From Plantactinospora sp040120695 (lineage in GTDB: Bacteria; Actinomycetota; Actinomycetes; Mycobacteriales; Micromonosporaceae), in contig NZ_JBEEAC010000024.1 of NCBI RefSeq assembly GCF_040120695.1, positions 1 to 64,000 on the forward strand: a DNA stretch of 64,000 nt. Direction: 5' to 3'. Shown here piece by piece: positions 1-8,802 of the stretch. The position numbers and the translations under genes were made by a program. The notes under the pieces were generated by a model. The model was given only the letters and a program-made list of their open reading frames with translations. It made no database searches and had not been told where the DNA came from. The stretch's first letter is position 1; each line of letters opens with the position of its first letter.

Positions 1-70
1 GAAGTGCCTCCCTCAGAGAGAAACCTGTAGATGTCGCAATCACAAGTTTCCCTTGCAGGGCAGGCACTTC
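1..70. repeat. Imperfect 70-bp palindrome
   Basis: The arms GAAGTGCCT (1-9) and AGGCACTTC (62-70) are exact reverse complements, and CCCT/AGGG extends the match after a one-base bulge. Inside lies a second, nearly matching pair, GAAACCTGT and ACAAGTTTC. Transcribed, this would fold into one long hairpin. It could be the end of an insertion element, an attachment-type site or a terminator of a gene left of the window. The sequence alone does not decide. Confidence 0.6.
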
Positions 71-248
71 CGCTTATCTACACGCCGACGAACAGCACAT
101 CTTGACGATCACGGTGAATCACCCGGGCTAGCATCGGACTCGTCGCCTACTGACCTGCCTGCGGTCGTGCTCAGGGTCATTGCGTGGTTGAACAGCTGCT
201 GATCACGATGGCGATGAGGTCGGCTGGTCTCTCGTCGGACGTGTGTGT

Positions 249-300
249 CGAAGGGGATTCGAACCCGGACCGGACCCTCTATCCGTAGTCCTGCCCTGGA
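249..300 (-). other. Degenerate tRNA-like 3' half
   Basis: On the minus strand the sequence reads CTACGGAT (an Arg-ACG-type anticodon loop, anticodon at 284-286) followed 23 nt later by a canonical T-loop, GGGTTCGAATCCC (254-266). The anticodon stem does not pair well, only three T-stem pairs form, the spacing is about 3 nt too long, and I see no D-arm or matching acceptor stem. This is not a working tRNA. It may be the remnant left by an element that integrated into a tRNA gene, or chance. The rest of 71-384 shows nothing I can name. Confidence 0.25.
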
Positions 301-384
301 CGTTCGCGGGCCGGTATCGAAGGAAGATAACGGGAAGCGCTCGCTGCGGCGAAGCCCAAGCCGCCTGGGGCCAGCCTCCGGCGA

Positions 385-416
385 GGCCTGCCGCCGACGG
401 GTGTCGGCGGCAGGCC
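385..416 (-). terminator. Strong hairpin terminator
   Basis: A perfect 14-bp stem (385-398 with 403-416) closes a four-base loop. It lies 19 nt beyond the stop codon of the NTF2-like gene that ends at 435, where a factor-independent terminator is expected. There is no clear T-run, as is common in actinomycetes. Confidence 0.75.
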
Positions 417-434
417 CGGCGCCCCTGATGAACC

Positions 435-863
435 TCAGGTGGCGGGGGTCAGCCCGGTCGAGGCGCGGAACGAGCCGTCCATCTCGAACGGCACCGACTC
501 GTGCTCGTGCGTCACCAGCCAGCGCCCGTCGATGCGGCGCAGTCCCAGCGTCACTCGGAACCACAGGCTGAAACTCTCGGTCGAGCCGCACGGCACAGCG
601 GTCAGACAGTCGAGGCTGGTCGCGAACGCCACGTCGCCGTCCGTGGTGATCTCCAACTGGGTGACCTCGCGGCGCGGCGGCGCCTCGAAGGTGGCCATCC
701 AGGCCTCCAGCGCGGCCGGGTTCCGCCCGTCGCCGGGCTGGCGCAGCGGCGGGGCGAGGCTGTACTCGACGAAGCGGGGCGCGTAGTACGACAGGATGGC
801 CCTGGCGTCACCTTTCTGCAGCAGCGCGGCCTTGCCCTCGATGACTTCCCGGATCTCGTCCAT
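435..863 (-). CDS. NTF2/SnoaL-like fold protein of the ECF42 locus
   Basis: A 142-residue single-domain protein of the NTF2-like (DUF4440/SnoaL) superfamily. It has the N-terminal helix pattern IREVIEGKAALLQKGD, a LSYYAPRFVEYSLAPPL segment, and a C-terminal strand WFRVTLGLRRIDGRWLVTHEHES, all typical of the cone-shaped fold. Members include enzymes and small-molecule binders, so no reaction can be named. It is transcribed away from the YCII/sigma-factor pair, and its promoter overlaps theirs (890-928), so it is probably a target of that sigma factor. The ATG at 863 is preceded by AGGTAGGA. Co-conservation with the sigma factor is inferred from position only. Confidence 0.8.
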   Translation of the reverse strand: MDEIREVIEGKAALLQKGDARAILSYYAPRFVEYSLAPPLRQPGDGRNPAALEAWMATFEAPPRREVTQLEITTDGDVAFATSLDCLTAVPCGSTESFSLWFRVTLGLRRIDGRWLVTHEHESVPFEMDGSFRASTGLTPAT

Positions 864-889
864 GACAGGTCCTACCTTTCTCTCTTGCC

Positions 890-928
890 CGGGATGTCGA
901 AGCCGGGCCGGTCAGTTTCGACATCCCG
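890..928. promoter_or_regulatory. Symmetric divergent ECF42-type promoter
   Basis: Perfect 12-bp inverted repeats (890-901 and 917-928) sit between the divergent starts. On the plus strand TGTCGAA (895-901) is followed after exactly 17 nt by CGAC (919-922). On the minus strand TGTCGAA (923-917) is followed after exactly 17 nt by CGAC (899-896). TGTCGAA at -35 with CG(A/T)C at -10 is the motif described for ECF42 sigma factors. Each -35 box contains, read in reverse, the -10 box of the opposite promoter, so the two promoters occupy the same DNA. Confidence 0.75.
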
Positions 929-950
929 ACGAGAGAAAAGGAGAGAAGCC

Positions 951-1322
951 ATGAAATACCTGCTCCTGATTCAGTCGAACCCGCGGTCGCTGGCCGTCTG
1001 GGAGACTCTGACCGATCAGCAGCGGACCGACTTCGGCCTCGGTCACCTGCGACTGACCGAGGAGATGCGCGAGGCCGGCGTGCTGGTGGTCAGCGAAGGG
1101 CTGGGCGACCCAGCCCTGGCCACCCAGGTTCGGGTACGCGACGGTAGGACGATCACCTCCGATGGCCCGTACGCCGAGGTCAAGGAGCACCTGGCCGGCT
1201 TCTACCTGATCGACGTCGCGGATCTCGACGAGGCGGTCGCCTGGGCGGCGAAGGCGCCGGACGCCGCGTACACCCGGGTCGAGGTGCGCCCGATCCTCGA
1301 TATGAGCGCATGGGAGCTGTGA
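951..1322 (+). CDS. DGPF/YCII-domain protein
   Basis: A 123-residue protein of the YCII-related (DGPF) family: an N-terminal MKYLLLIQSNP strand and the family hallmark DGPYAEVKEHLAGFYLIDV near residues 78-96. These small ferredoxin-fold proteins accompany ECF42 sigma factors so regularly that they are used to recognise the group; their biochemical role is unknown. The ATG at 951 has AAGGAGAG upstream, and the stop overlaps the start of the sigma-factor gene, so the two are translationally coupled. Expression is probably driven by the ECF42 promoter at 890-928. Confidence 0.9.
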   Translation: MKYLLLIQSNPRSLAVWETLTDQQRTDFGLGHLRLTEEMREAGVLVVSEGLGDPALATQVRVRDGRTITSDGPYAEVKEHLAGFYLIDVADLDEAVAWAAKAPDAAYTRVEVRPILDMSAWEL

Positions 1323-2593
1323 CCGGGCTGCCGGACCTGCTACGCGATTGCGCGCCCCAGGTCCTGGCCGCCGTCGTACGCCGCTACGGCGACTTCGAGG
1401 CCTGCGAGGACGCGGTGCAGGAGGCGCTGATCGCGGCCTTCCGGCAGTGGCAGCAGACCGGCGTCCCGGAGCATCCGCGGAACTGGCTTATCGCCGTGGC
1501 GAGCCGTCGGCGGGTGGAACTGCTACGCAACGAGACGGCCCGCCGGCGCCGCGAGGAAGCGGTCCGGCTCGAGCCCGTGCCGCAGGTCCGTGGCGACGAC
1601 GAGCTGGCCTTGCTGCTGCTCTGCTGCCATCCCGCCCTGAGCGTGCCGGCGCAGGTCACGCTCACCCTGCGGGCGGTCGGCGGGCTCACCACCGCGGAGA
1701 TCGCCCGGGCGCTGCTCTTGCCGGAGGCCACCGTAAGCCAGCGGATCAGCCGGGCCAAGCAGCGGATCCGCGATACCGGCGGCCAGTTTGAGAGGCCCGC
1801 GCCGGGCGAGCTCGGCGAGCGTCTCACCGCGGTCCGCCACGTGCTCTACCTGACGTTCAACGAGGGCTACACGGCCAGCTCCGGCGACGCCTTGAACCGG
1901 GTGGAGCTGACCCGGGAGGCGATCCGGCTGACCCGGCAGCTGCACCGGCGGCTGCCGGACGACGGCGAGGTCGCCGGGCTCCTCGCGTTGATGCTGCTCA
2001 CCGACGCACGCCGGCCCTCGCGTACCGGGCCGGACGGCGCCCTGGTCCCGCTCGCCGAGCAGGACCGGCGCCGCTGGGACGCGGACGCGATCGCCGAAGG
2101 CGTCGCGATCATCACCCACACGCTGGCCCGGGCCCCGATCGGCCCGTACCAACTGCAGGCTGCGATCGCGGCGGTGCACGACGAAGCGGCGCGCGCCGAG
2201 GACACCGACTGGCCGCAGATCCTCGCCCTGTACGGGATGCTGCACGCACTCGCCCCGAGCCCGATGGTCACGCTGAACCGGATCGTGGCACGTGCCATGG
2301 TCGACGGCCCGGAAGCCGGGCTAGCCGCGCTGCACCGGATCGCCGAGGACCCGTTGATGGCCCGGCACCACCGGACCGCGGCGGTGCGGGCCCACCTGCT
2401 GGAACTGGCCGGCGACCGGGCCGGGGCGCAGGAGTATTACCGGCTGGCGGCGCGGCTCACACTGAGCCGGCCCGAGCAGCGCTACCTGCAGACACGGGCC
2501 GCGCAGCTGGCATCGGACCTACGCGCATCCGGGCCGTTGGCCGGCGTCGGGTGTCGCCGCCCTGGCCACGTTGAAGAGGACTGGCCACGTTGA
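1310..2593 (+). CDS. ECF42 sigma factor with TPR-like C-terminal extension
   Basis: An RNA polymerase sigma factor. Residues about 10-170 hold sigma region 2 (EACEDAVQEALIAAFRQWQ) and region 4 (TLRAVGGLTTAEIARALLLP then ATVSQRISRAKQRI). About 250 further residues form the helical extension of the ECF42 group, opening with the signature LYLTFNEGYTASSGD. No anti-sigma gene is adjacent, in keeping with the group, where the extension is thought to control activity. Start: ATG at 1310 overlaps the YCII gene by 13 nt; GTG at 1319 (GTGA overlap) is equally possible. The last 20 or so residues look unlike the family and run into a 19-bp duplication, suggesting the 3' end was altered. Autoregulation through the upstream promoter is inferred. 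Confidence 0.9.
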   Translation: MGAVTGLPDLLRDCAPQVLAAVVRRYGDFEACEDAVQEALIAAFRQWQQTGVPEHPRNWLIAVASRRRVELLRNETARRRREEAVRLEPVPQVRGDDELALLLLCCHPALSVPAQVTLTLRAVGGLTTAEIARALLLPEATVSQRISRAKQRIRDTGGQFERPAPGELGERLTAVRHVLYLTFNEGYTASSGDALNRVELTREAIRLTRQLHRRLPDDGEVAGLLALMLLTDARRPSRTGPDGALVPLAEQDRRRWDADAIAEGVAIITHTLARAPIGPYQLQAAIAAVHDEAARAEDTDWPQILALYGMLHALAPSPMVTLNRIVARAMVDGPEAGLAALHRIAEDPLMARHHRTAAVRAHLLELAGDRAGAQEYYRLAARLTLSRPEQRYLQTRAAQLASDLRASGPLAGVGCRRPGHVEEDWPR

Positions 2594-2599
2594 AGAGGA
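2562..2599 (+). repeat. 19-bp perfect tandem duplication
   Basis: CTGGCCACGTTGAAGAGGA occurs at 2562-2580 and again directly at 2581-2599. The sigma-factor stop codon lies in the second copy. The duplication marks the junction between the sigma gene and the regulator fragment that follows, and may be a recombination scar. Confidence 0.9.
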
Positions 2600-2600
2600 T

Positions 2601-2769
2601 TCGCTGTTGGCTGCCGAACCGCTGCGGGAAGGCGCGCAGCGGGCCCTCATCGAAGCCCATCTGGCCGAGGGCAACTGGATCGAGGGCTACCGAGCGTACG
2701 AGGCGTACCGGGACCTGCTGCGTCGCGAACTCGACGCGGTTCCGTCGGCCGACCTGGCCGCGCGGCCGG
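2601..2769 (+). pseudogene. Fragment of a SARP/AfsR-type regulator (BTAD domain)
   Basis: The frame reads LLAAEPLREGAQRALIEAHL, then GNWIEGYRAYEAYRDLLRRE, ending near ELDAVPSADLAA. This is the tail of the bacterial transcriptional activation domain of SARP-family regulators, which follow a winged-helix DNA-binding domain. No start, DNA-binding domain or downstream ATPase domain is present, so it is a remnant about 56 codons long. From 2770 to 3064 neither strand shows a recognisable gene. Confidence 0.6.
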
Positions 2770-3064
2770 GCCTCGACCGGCCACCTCCGGATGCGGTCCC
2801 AGGCGGCACGACCGGCGGCGGCGCTGACCGTCGACCCCGGGGCGGCGATCCTGTCGATGAGCGGACAGGACAGCCCAGGCCGTTTCCGTCACGGAGGCGG
2901 GAGTGCGCTTGCCAGCCGTTCGCCAACAGGTGCGGCGGGGCGGGACTGCGTAGCAGTTCGACCATCCGCTCCCGGTCGGCATCCGGCAAGCCGACGGTTC
3001 CGGTTTGGACTCGGTTCGGGTGCGACGGAGTCACCGGGAGCACACGGCGACGGGGGCAGCGTCG

Positions 3065-6000
3065 ATGCTGGCGTACGTGCGTGCTTCCGACATACATGGC
3101 GATGACGCCGTCAGGTTGGCCCGGCTGGACCGGGTGATCGCCCAATGTGACGCGCGGGCGGAGTACCTGCGCGGGCAGCAGGAGCAGGTGCAACGCCAGC
3201 GCCGCGAGGCTGTGGCACAGCGCGACGAGCTGCTCGCCGCCGAGCGCGCCCGGCTCGCGCGGCCGGCGCAGGTGCCGGCCCCACTGTCGCCGGTCGTCGC
3301 GCCCGCTGCGGTGCCACCCCGCCTCGCCCCGCCGCAGCCGTCGGTCCCGCCGGTCAGGCAGCCGTCGGTCCCGCCGGTCACACCGCAGCCGGTGCGGGAG
3401 GTCCTGTCACCGCCACCAGCGCCGCCGTCGTCACCGGCCGTTCGGCCGGAGGCCTCCGTGCTGCAGGTGCAGAACGTGCTGCTCGCCCTCGGCGGCGTGC
3501 TGCTGGGCGCGGCCGCCATCACGTTCAGTGTCGTGGCGTGGACGACTTTCGGCCAGGCCGGCCAGGCCTTGATTCTCGCGGCGGGCACGGTCATCGCGGT
3601 GACCACACCGGTGCTGCTGGCCCGCCGGGGACTGGTGGCCACGGCCGAGACGATCAGCGCTGTTGCGCTGCTGCTCGTCCTACTGGACGGCTTCGCCGTC
3701 TGGTCACTCGGACTGTTCGGGGTGGACCGGGTGTTGCCCGTTTCGGCGTACGCCGGGCTGACCTTCCTGGTGACCAGCGCGGTTGCGGCGGGTTATCGGG
3801 CGGTGACCCGGTTGACCGTACCGCGCTACGTCGCGTTGATCGCGGCGCAGCCCGTACTCCCGATGATCGCGCTGGGCGCGCTCGACGACGACGGCGCTGC
3901 ACCGACCAGGCAGGCCGACTTCTCCTGGTCCGACCTTTCCCGGCTCACGGTCGGCTTCGCCCTCACGTCCCTGCTGGCCAACGCGGTCGCGGTCCAGAAC
4001 CTCGTGGCGGCGGCGCGGCTCACCCGGGCCGGGTCGGGACCACTGCCGCTGAGGGCGCTCGCGTGGGTATTGCACGGTCTCGCGCTCGCGGGGGCCGGCG
4101 CGCTCGCCGCCACCGCTCTGGCCACCGCGACCGCGCCGCTGCCGGGCATGTTCTCCGCCACCGTCCTCCTGCTCTCCGCCACCCTGGCCGTCCGCTCGGC
4201 GACCGTGGTCGGGCACCCCGCGGTGCGGCACGTCGCCACCGGCGCGGCGACCGTCACGGCGGTGTTCGCGGTCTACCGGGTGATAGCGCTCATGTGGGCC
4301 CCCGCCGGGTTGGTCGTCCTGGCCGCCGCCGTCACCGTGGCTGTGGTCGTGGCCCGCGCCCTTCCGCCGCCATGGCGACGTGGCCCGATCACCGCGAGCG
4401 CGGGCATGGTCATCCTCCTCGGCGTCCTCCTCGGGGCGTGGAGCCTGGTCGTCGCCGTACGTGTCCTGGCCGCCGCCTTCCCTGCCTGGCAGGCGGCCGG
4501 TGTGGAACCGATCGGCGGTCGGCTGGCCGGATGGCAGTTGCCGGCGGCGATGCTGATCGTGTCCGTCGGGGTGGCGATGCTGCTCGGACGCCGAACGGCC
4601 CACCAGGCGATCCTCGCGGGGTTCGCCCTGCTCGCGATCGTCGCCCCCGCCTCGTCGGGGCTGCCCTGGTGGGTGCGACCGTGGATCGCGGTCGCGGCGG
4701 CGCTGGCACTGGGCCTGTCGGGTCTGCTCAGCCCCGGTCGGAGGGCCGAAGAGGCCGGTCCTGGCGACCGCGGGGACCCCGGCGACGAGGGCCAGCTGGG
4801 ATACCTACCCGTCTGGGCCGGCCTAGCCCTCGGCGGATACGCCTTCGTCACGGCGCTGCCGCGGGCTTGGCTCACGGCGGCGGTGTTGGCGACGCTGGCC
4901 GCCGGATGCTTCCTCATAGCCCGCCTCGGCCGCCGACCGTCGGCAGCGGCGACAAATCTGCGGTCCGTACACATCGCCGATGCCGCTTTCGGTGGTTTCC
5001 TTGCGATACTTCCGGGAATCGCGGGCGCCGGGCTTGCCGCCCTGAATGCGGATGCGACCGCGGTACGGACGGTCACCAGCGCGGTTGCCGCCCTGTCGCT
5101 CGTGGCCGGCGCGGTCGCGTTGACCCGACGCCGGACAGCGCCGGGGGCCACCGTCGGCGCGGCCTGCGGGGCGCTGCTCACCGGCAGCGCCAACCTTCTC
5201 AGCGGATCCCCGCCGACGTTCGCCGATGCCGGAACCGCCGTCCTTCTCGGCCTGTCCGCCACGCTGCTCATCGCCGCCGTCCGCCGGTCCGAACCGCACT
5301 CTCCCGGGAATCGGCTCCTGCTGGTGGCGCACGCCGTGACGACCCTTGCCGTAGTCGCGTCGGCGGTGGGTCTGGTGTCGGTCGCCGCACCGGGACTCCG
5401 TCTTGTCACGGCGGCCGCCCTCACCAGCGCCGTCGGGCTCGCTGCGGCCCGCCGGGCTTCACCGTGGCGCCGGGGACCGGCGGCGGGCGCCCTCGTCGCC
5501 GGTGCCGCGCTGGCCCTGACCTGCGGCCTGATCGCCATCGTCGAGGGTTCCACCGCGGTGATGGCGTCGATGAACCCCCGCCCGTGGGCGGCCGACCTGG
5601 GCCGGTGGCCCGACCTCGTCGCCGTCGTCGCGGCGTACGGCCGGCAGGTGCCCTTCGCGCTGGCGCTCCTCGTCGCCGGCGCCCTCGCACTGCCGGAGCG
5701 GTACCGCGACCCGGCGGCACTCACCGCCGGCGCCCTGTCGCTGCTCGCGGCGCCCGTCGCCTTCGGCCTGCCCTGGTGGGCGCCGTCGGCGGTGAGCGGG
5801 GCGAGCGGGACGCTCCTCGCTCTCGCTGCGGTCCGGGTCCAGGATTCGCGCGCGGGACGGAGACTGGCCGTCGTCGCGGCGCTGTTCGGGGTGCATGCCG
5901 CGGGTGCCGCGCTCGGCCGGTCGTGGAGCACGGCGCTGGTGCTGGGCACGGCCGTTGTCGTCTGCGCCGCAGTGGGCCTGATCGGACATGCCGCCCCGCC

Positions 6001-8800
6001 CGGCCACCAGGCGCGGTGGGTGGCCGATGCAGCGATCGGTGGCGGGCTCGCGGCGCTGCCTGGCGCGGTGGCGAGCGCGGCGGCCATGGTCGGGCTGCCC
6101 CCGGCGACGGTGGTGGCGCTCGGGCTGGCCACGGCCAGCGCGGCCCTCACGGTGGGCTCGGTGGTACGACTGGCTCGAGGCGGCGAGGCTCCCGCCCACG
6201 GCGCGGCGGCCGGCGCGGTGCTGATCGGGGTGATCGTCTGGAGCGGCGGGGCCCCCACCCTGGCGGACCACCTCGCCGTCGCGTTCCTCTTCCTTGCGGC
6301 GGCGCTGCGGCTGATTCCTCGTTCCCGGCCGGCCGGGAGAGCGGTCCGCGTGGCTTACCAGGAAGCAGCCGGGGTCACCCTCGCGCTCCTCGTGTCGCTG
6401 TCGCGACTGGCAGCGGTGCTGCTCCCCGGGTACGCGCTGCTGACCACCGCGGCCGTCGTCCTGCTCGTGGCGTTCGGCGTCGGCCTGCTGCCACTGGCCT
6501 GGCGGCGTGGCCCGGCCGGCGCAGCCGGCCTTGCGCTCGCGGCGGTGGCAGCCGTGGCCTCGGCTCTGGCCGTTGCGCGGGCGGTGCAGGTCCTGGTCGA
6601 CGGTACGCCGGCTTGGCGGGCCGACCTGGACGGCTGGCTGGCCGGCGGGCCGGTCGCCGGCGATATCGTCGGGTGGCAGCCGCTGGCGGCGCTGATCCTG
6701 ATCGCGGCCACGGCACTGGCGTTGGCCGACAGTCCGGTGGTGCGCGGATGGGGCTACCGGGTGGCGCGGGACTCCGCTGCGGCGGCGCTGATCCTGGCCG
6801 TCGTCGATGCGCCGGTCTCGCTGCGGATGCCCTGGTGGGCGCCGACCATGCTGGCCGGCCTCGTCGCGTTCGGGTGTGGACTGTCCGCGACGAGGGCCCG
6901 GGCTGCGCGACCCCGCCTACGCTTCGCCGCGGCGGGCGCGCTCCTCGGCCTGTACGCCGCAGCCGCCGCCCTTCCCCGGCCCGCCCTGACCGCGGCCGTA
7001 CTCTGCGGCGTGGTCCTCTGCGGCGCGGTCGTCGCGGCCAGCCTGCCGGCCGGCGAGCGAGAGCCCGCCGGTGAAGACCCGGACGCCGCTGCGCACCGAC
7101 TCGTCGGCGGCGTCGCGGCAGCCGGTGCCCTCATCGCGCTGCCCGGAGCGACGGCGGCCGTCGGCGCGGCAGCAGGGCTCGGTGCCGGCCCGCTGCTGCG
7201 CGGCGCGCTGGCCGCGACGGTTGTCGCGTTCGGCGTGGTGGTATGGCTGCGGCGCGCGTGTCCGGCGTACCTGCCGTACGGCAGCGTCGCCGTCCCGGTG
7301 GGCGGCACGGTGGTCGCGTTGGCGACCCTCACGTCGGCCGAACCAACCGGAGGGTACGCCGCGCTCGCCGCCGTCCTGGGCGTGGGCGCGGGGCTCCTGG
7401 CGCCACCCGGTCGGCGGCCCGGCACCGTTGTCGCCGCCGCCAGTCCGATGGCCCTGATCGCCGCGGTCGCCGTCCTGCCCGCCGTCGCCGCGGTGCTGTT
7501 CCGCCCGTACGCCTGGCTCGGCGTGGGGTGGGGGCCGGCGCCCCGAGGCTCGATCGACGGGCTCGCGCCGGGCGCGAACGGCTGGCCCGGCACCGCTTGG
7601 CACCCGATGGCGCTGGCGCTGCTCGCGCTCGGCGCCGGCATGTGCGTTCGCGGACTCGGCCGTCCCCGCCAACCATGGACCTGGCCGGCGGTCCTGTCCT
7701 GCGCGGCCCTTGCCGTGTCGATCATGCCGGTCGCCTGGGACGCCCCATGGCCGGCCGGTCCCGGCACGGCGCTCCTCGTCGCCGCCGGGACCGGTGTCTG
7801 GGCGGCTCGCCGCGGCTGGCCCGACTCCGCCGGAGGCCGGTCCCTGACGGCCACCGCGGTGGTCCTGTGTGGACTGCTGGGCGGCACCGGGATCTCCGGC
7901 GCTCTCCCGACCGAACCGGCGACGTACGCCGGCTTGAGCCTTGCGGTGGCCGCCGGGCTGGCCGCGGCCGTGGTCGGGCGGCGCACCGGCGGCCGCCTCG
8001 CCGGCTGGCACTCCGTAGGCGTGGCAGCGTTGTCGCTGCTCGCCGCCGTGGCGACAGGCGCACATCTGGCCCCCGAGCAGTTCTCGTCGAGCCTCGTCGT
8101 GCTGGCCGTCCTGCTGCTGCTCGCCGCGGCCGTGCTGCCGCACCACCAGCGGACCGAGGTCGCGACCACGGAGATGATGTCCTACCTCATCGCGGGGCTG
8201 GCGGCGCTGACCGCAGGCGCGGCGGACCTGCGGGTCACCGCGCTGATCCTGGTCGGGTACGGCGTGGCTCTCGGGCTGTCCGCGCTACGGCCCCGCCGCT
8301 GGCGGCTGGCGGTGGCCGGCGCTGGCTGTGAGCTGCTCGCCTGTTGGCTGTTGCTGTTCGCCGGTGGGGTCGGCGTGGTCGAGGCGTACACCCTTCCGGC
8401 GGCGCTGCTGGCACTGCTGGGCGGCGCGCTCGAGCTTCGCCGCCGCCCGCACCTGCACAGCTGGTTGGCGTACGGCCCGGCGCTGGTCGCTACCTTCCTG
8501 CCGAGCATCGCGCTCCTGTTGGCGGGCGCGGAGTACCCGGCGCGGCGACTGCTGCTCGGCGTCGGCGGCTTCCTCGTACTGGTTCTCGGGGCGGCGCGCC
8601 GCCGCCAGGCCCCCGTCGTGGGCGGCGCCGGTGTGCTCGCCGTGATCACTGTCTACGAGGTGGTGCGGTACTGGGACATGCTGCCTCGGTGGCTGCCGAT
8701 GGGCATCGGCGGCGTCGTTCTCATCGTTGTCGGCGCCACCTATGAGCGGCGACGCCGCGACCTGCGGCGGCTGCGCCAGGCGGTAACGCGGATGGGGTGA
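3065..8800 (+). CDS. Giant polytopic membrane protein, SCO7613-like
   Basis: A 1,911-residue protein. Residues about 10-70 form a charged helical segment (LARLDRVIAQCDARAEYLRG onward), followed by a Pro-rich linker with PSVPPV repeats to about 130. The remaining 1,780 residues are dozens of hydrophobic Ala/Leu/Val-rich segments. Length, architecture and the coiled N-terminus fit the actinobacterial SCO7613 C-terminal-domain membrane protein family, whose function is unknown. A landmark of two Pro-Trp residues (LPWWVRPW, LPWWAPSA, MPWWAPTM, APWPAGPG) recurs at about 4660, 5768, 6828 and 7741, suggesting internal duplication. I chose ATG 3065 over an in-frame TTG at 3005; its ribosome site (GGGGGC) is weak. 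The Cys-pair motifs I would expect at the N-terminus are not seen. It converges with the next gene with a 2-nt gap. Confidence 0.75.
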   Translation: MLAYVRASDIHGDDAVRLARLDRVIAQCDARAEYLRGQQEQVQRQRREAVAQRDELLAAERARLARPAQVPAPLSPVVAPAAVPPRLAPPQPSVPPVRQPSVPPVTPQPVREVLSPPPAPPSSPAVRPEASVLQVQNVLLALGGVLLGAAAITFSVVAWTTFGQAGQALILAAGTVIAVTTPVLLARRGLVATAETISAVALLLVLLDGFAVWSLGLFGVDRVLPVSAYAGLTFLVTSAVAAGYRAVTRLTVPRYVALIAAQPVLPMIALGALDDDGAAPTRQADFSWSDLSRLTVGFALTSLLANAVAVQNLVAAARLTRAGSGPLPLRALAWVLHGLALAGAGALAATALATATAPLPGMFSATVLLLSATLAVRSATVVGHPAVRHVATGAATVTAVFAVYRVIALMWAPAGLVVLAAAVTVAVVVARALPPPWRRGPITASAGMVILLGVLLGAWSLVVAVRVLAAAFPAWQAAGVEPIGGRLAGWQLPAAMLIVSVGVAMLLGRRTAHQAILAGFALLAIVAPASSGLPWWVRPWIAVAAALALGLSGLLSPGRRAEEAGPGDRGDPGDEGQLGYLPVWAGLALGGYAFVTALPRAWLTAAVLATLAAGCFLIARLGRRPSAAATNLRSVHIADAAFGGFLAILPGIAGAGLAALNADATAVRTVTSAVAALSLVAGAVALTRRRTAPGATVGAACGALLTGSANLLSGSPPTFADAGTAVLLGLSATLLIAAVRRSEPHSPGNRLLLVAHAVTTLAVVASAVGLVSVAAPGLRLVTAAALTSAVGLAAARRASPWRRGPAAGALVAGAALALTCGLIAIVEGSTAVMASMNPRPWAADLGRWPDLVAVVAAYGRQVPFALALLVAGALALPERYRDPAALTAGALSLLAAPVAFGLPWWAPSAVSGASGTLLALAAVRVQDSRAGRRLAVVAALFGVHAAGAALGRSWSTALVLGTAVVVCAAVGLIGHAAPPGHQARWVADAAIGGGLAALPGAVASAAAMVGLPPATVVALGLATASAALTVGSVVRLARGGEAPAHGAAAGAVLIGVIVWSGGAPTLADHLAVAFLFLAAALRLIPRSRPAGRAVRVAYQEAAGVTLALLVSLSRLAAVLLPGYALLTTAAVVLLVAFGVGLLPLAWRRGPAGAAGLALAAVAAVASALAVARAVQVLVDGTPAWRADLDGWLAGGPVAGDIVGWQPLAALILIAATALALADSPVVRGWGYRVARDSAAAALILAVVDAPVSLRMPWWAPTMLAGLVAFGCGLSATRARAARPRLRFAAAGALLGLYAAAAALPRPALTAAVLCGVVLCGAVVAASLPAGEREPAGEDPDAAAHRLVGGVAAAGALIALPGATAAVGAAAGLGAGPLLRGALAATVVAFGVVVWLRRACPAYLPYGSVAVPVGGTVVALATLTSAEPTGGYAALAAVLGVGAGLLAPPGRRPGTVVAAASPMALIAAVAVLPAVAAVLFRPYAWLGVGWGPAPRGSIDGLAPGANGWPGTAWHPMALALLALGAGMCVRGLGRPRQPWTWPAVLSCAALAVSIMPVAWDAPWPAGPGTALLVAAGTGVWAARRGWPDSAGGRSLTATAVVLCGLLGGTGISGALPTEPATYAGLSLAVAAGLAAAVVGRRTGGRLAGWHSVGVAALSLLAAVATGAHLAPEQFSSSLVVLAVLLLLAAAVLPHHQRTEVATTEMMSYLIAGLAALTAGAADLRVTALILVGYGVALGLSALRPRRWRLAVAGAGCELLACWLLLFAGGVGVVEAYTLPAALLALLGGALELRRRPHLHSWLAYGPALVATFLPSIALLLAGAEYPARRLLLGVGGFLVLVLGAARRRQAPVVGGAGVLAVITVYEVVRYWDMLPRWLPMGIGGVVLIVVGATYERRRRDLRRLRQAVTRMG

Positions 8801-8802
8801 GG

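Noticed and set aside
246..252. TGTCGAA at the left end
   Set aside because: No CGAC or CGTC at 16-17 nt; it is part of the tRNA-like fragment.
4273..6258. Minus-strand frame opposite the giant membrane protein
   Set aside because: Ala/Arg/Pro-rich without domains; shadow of the plus-strand gene.
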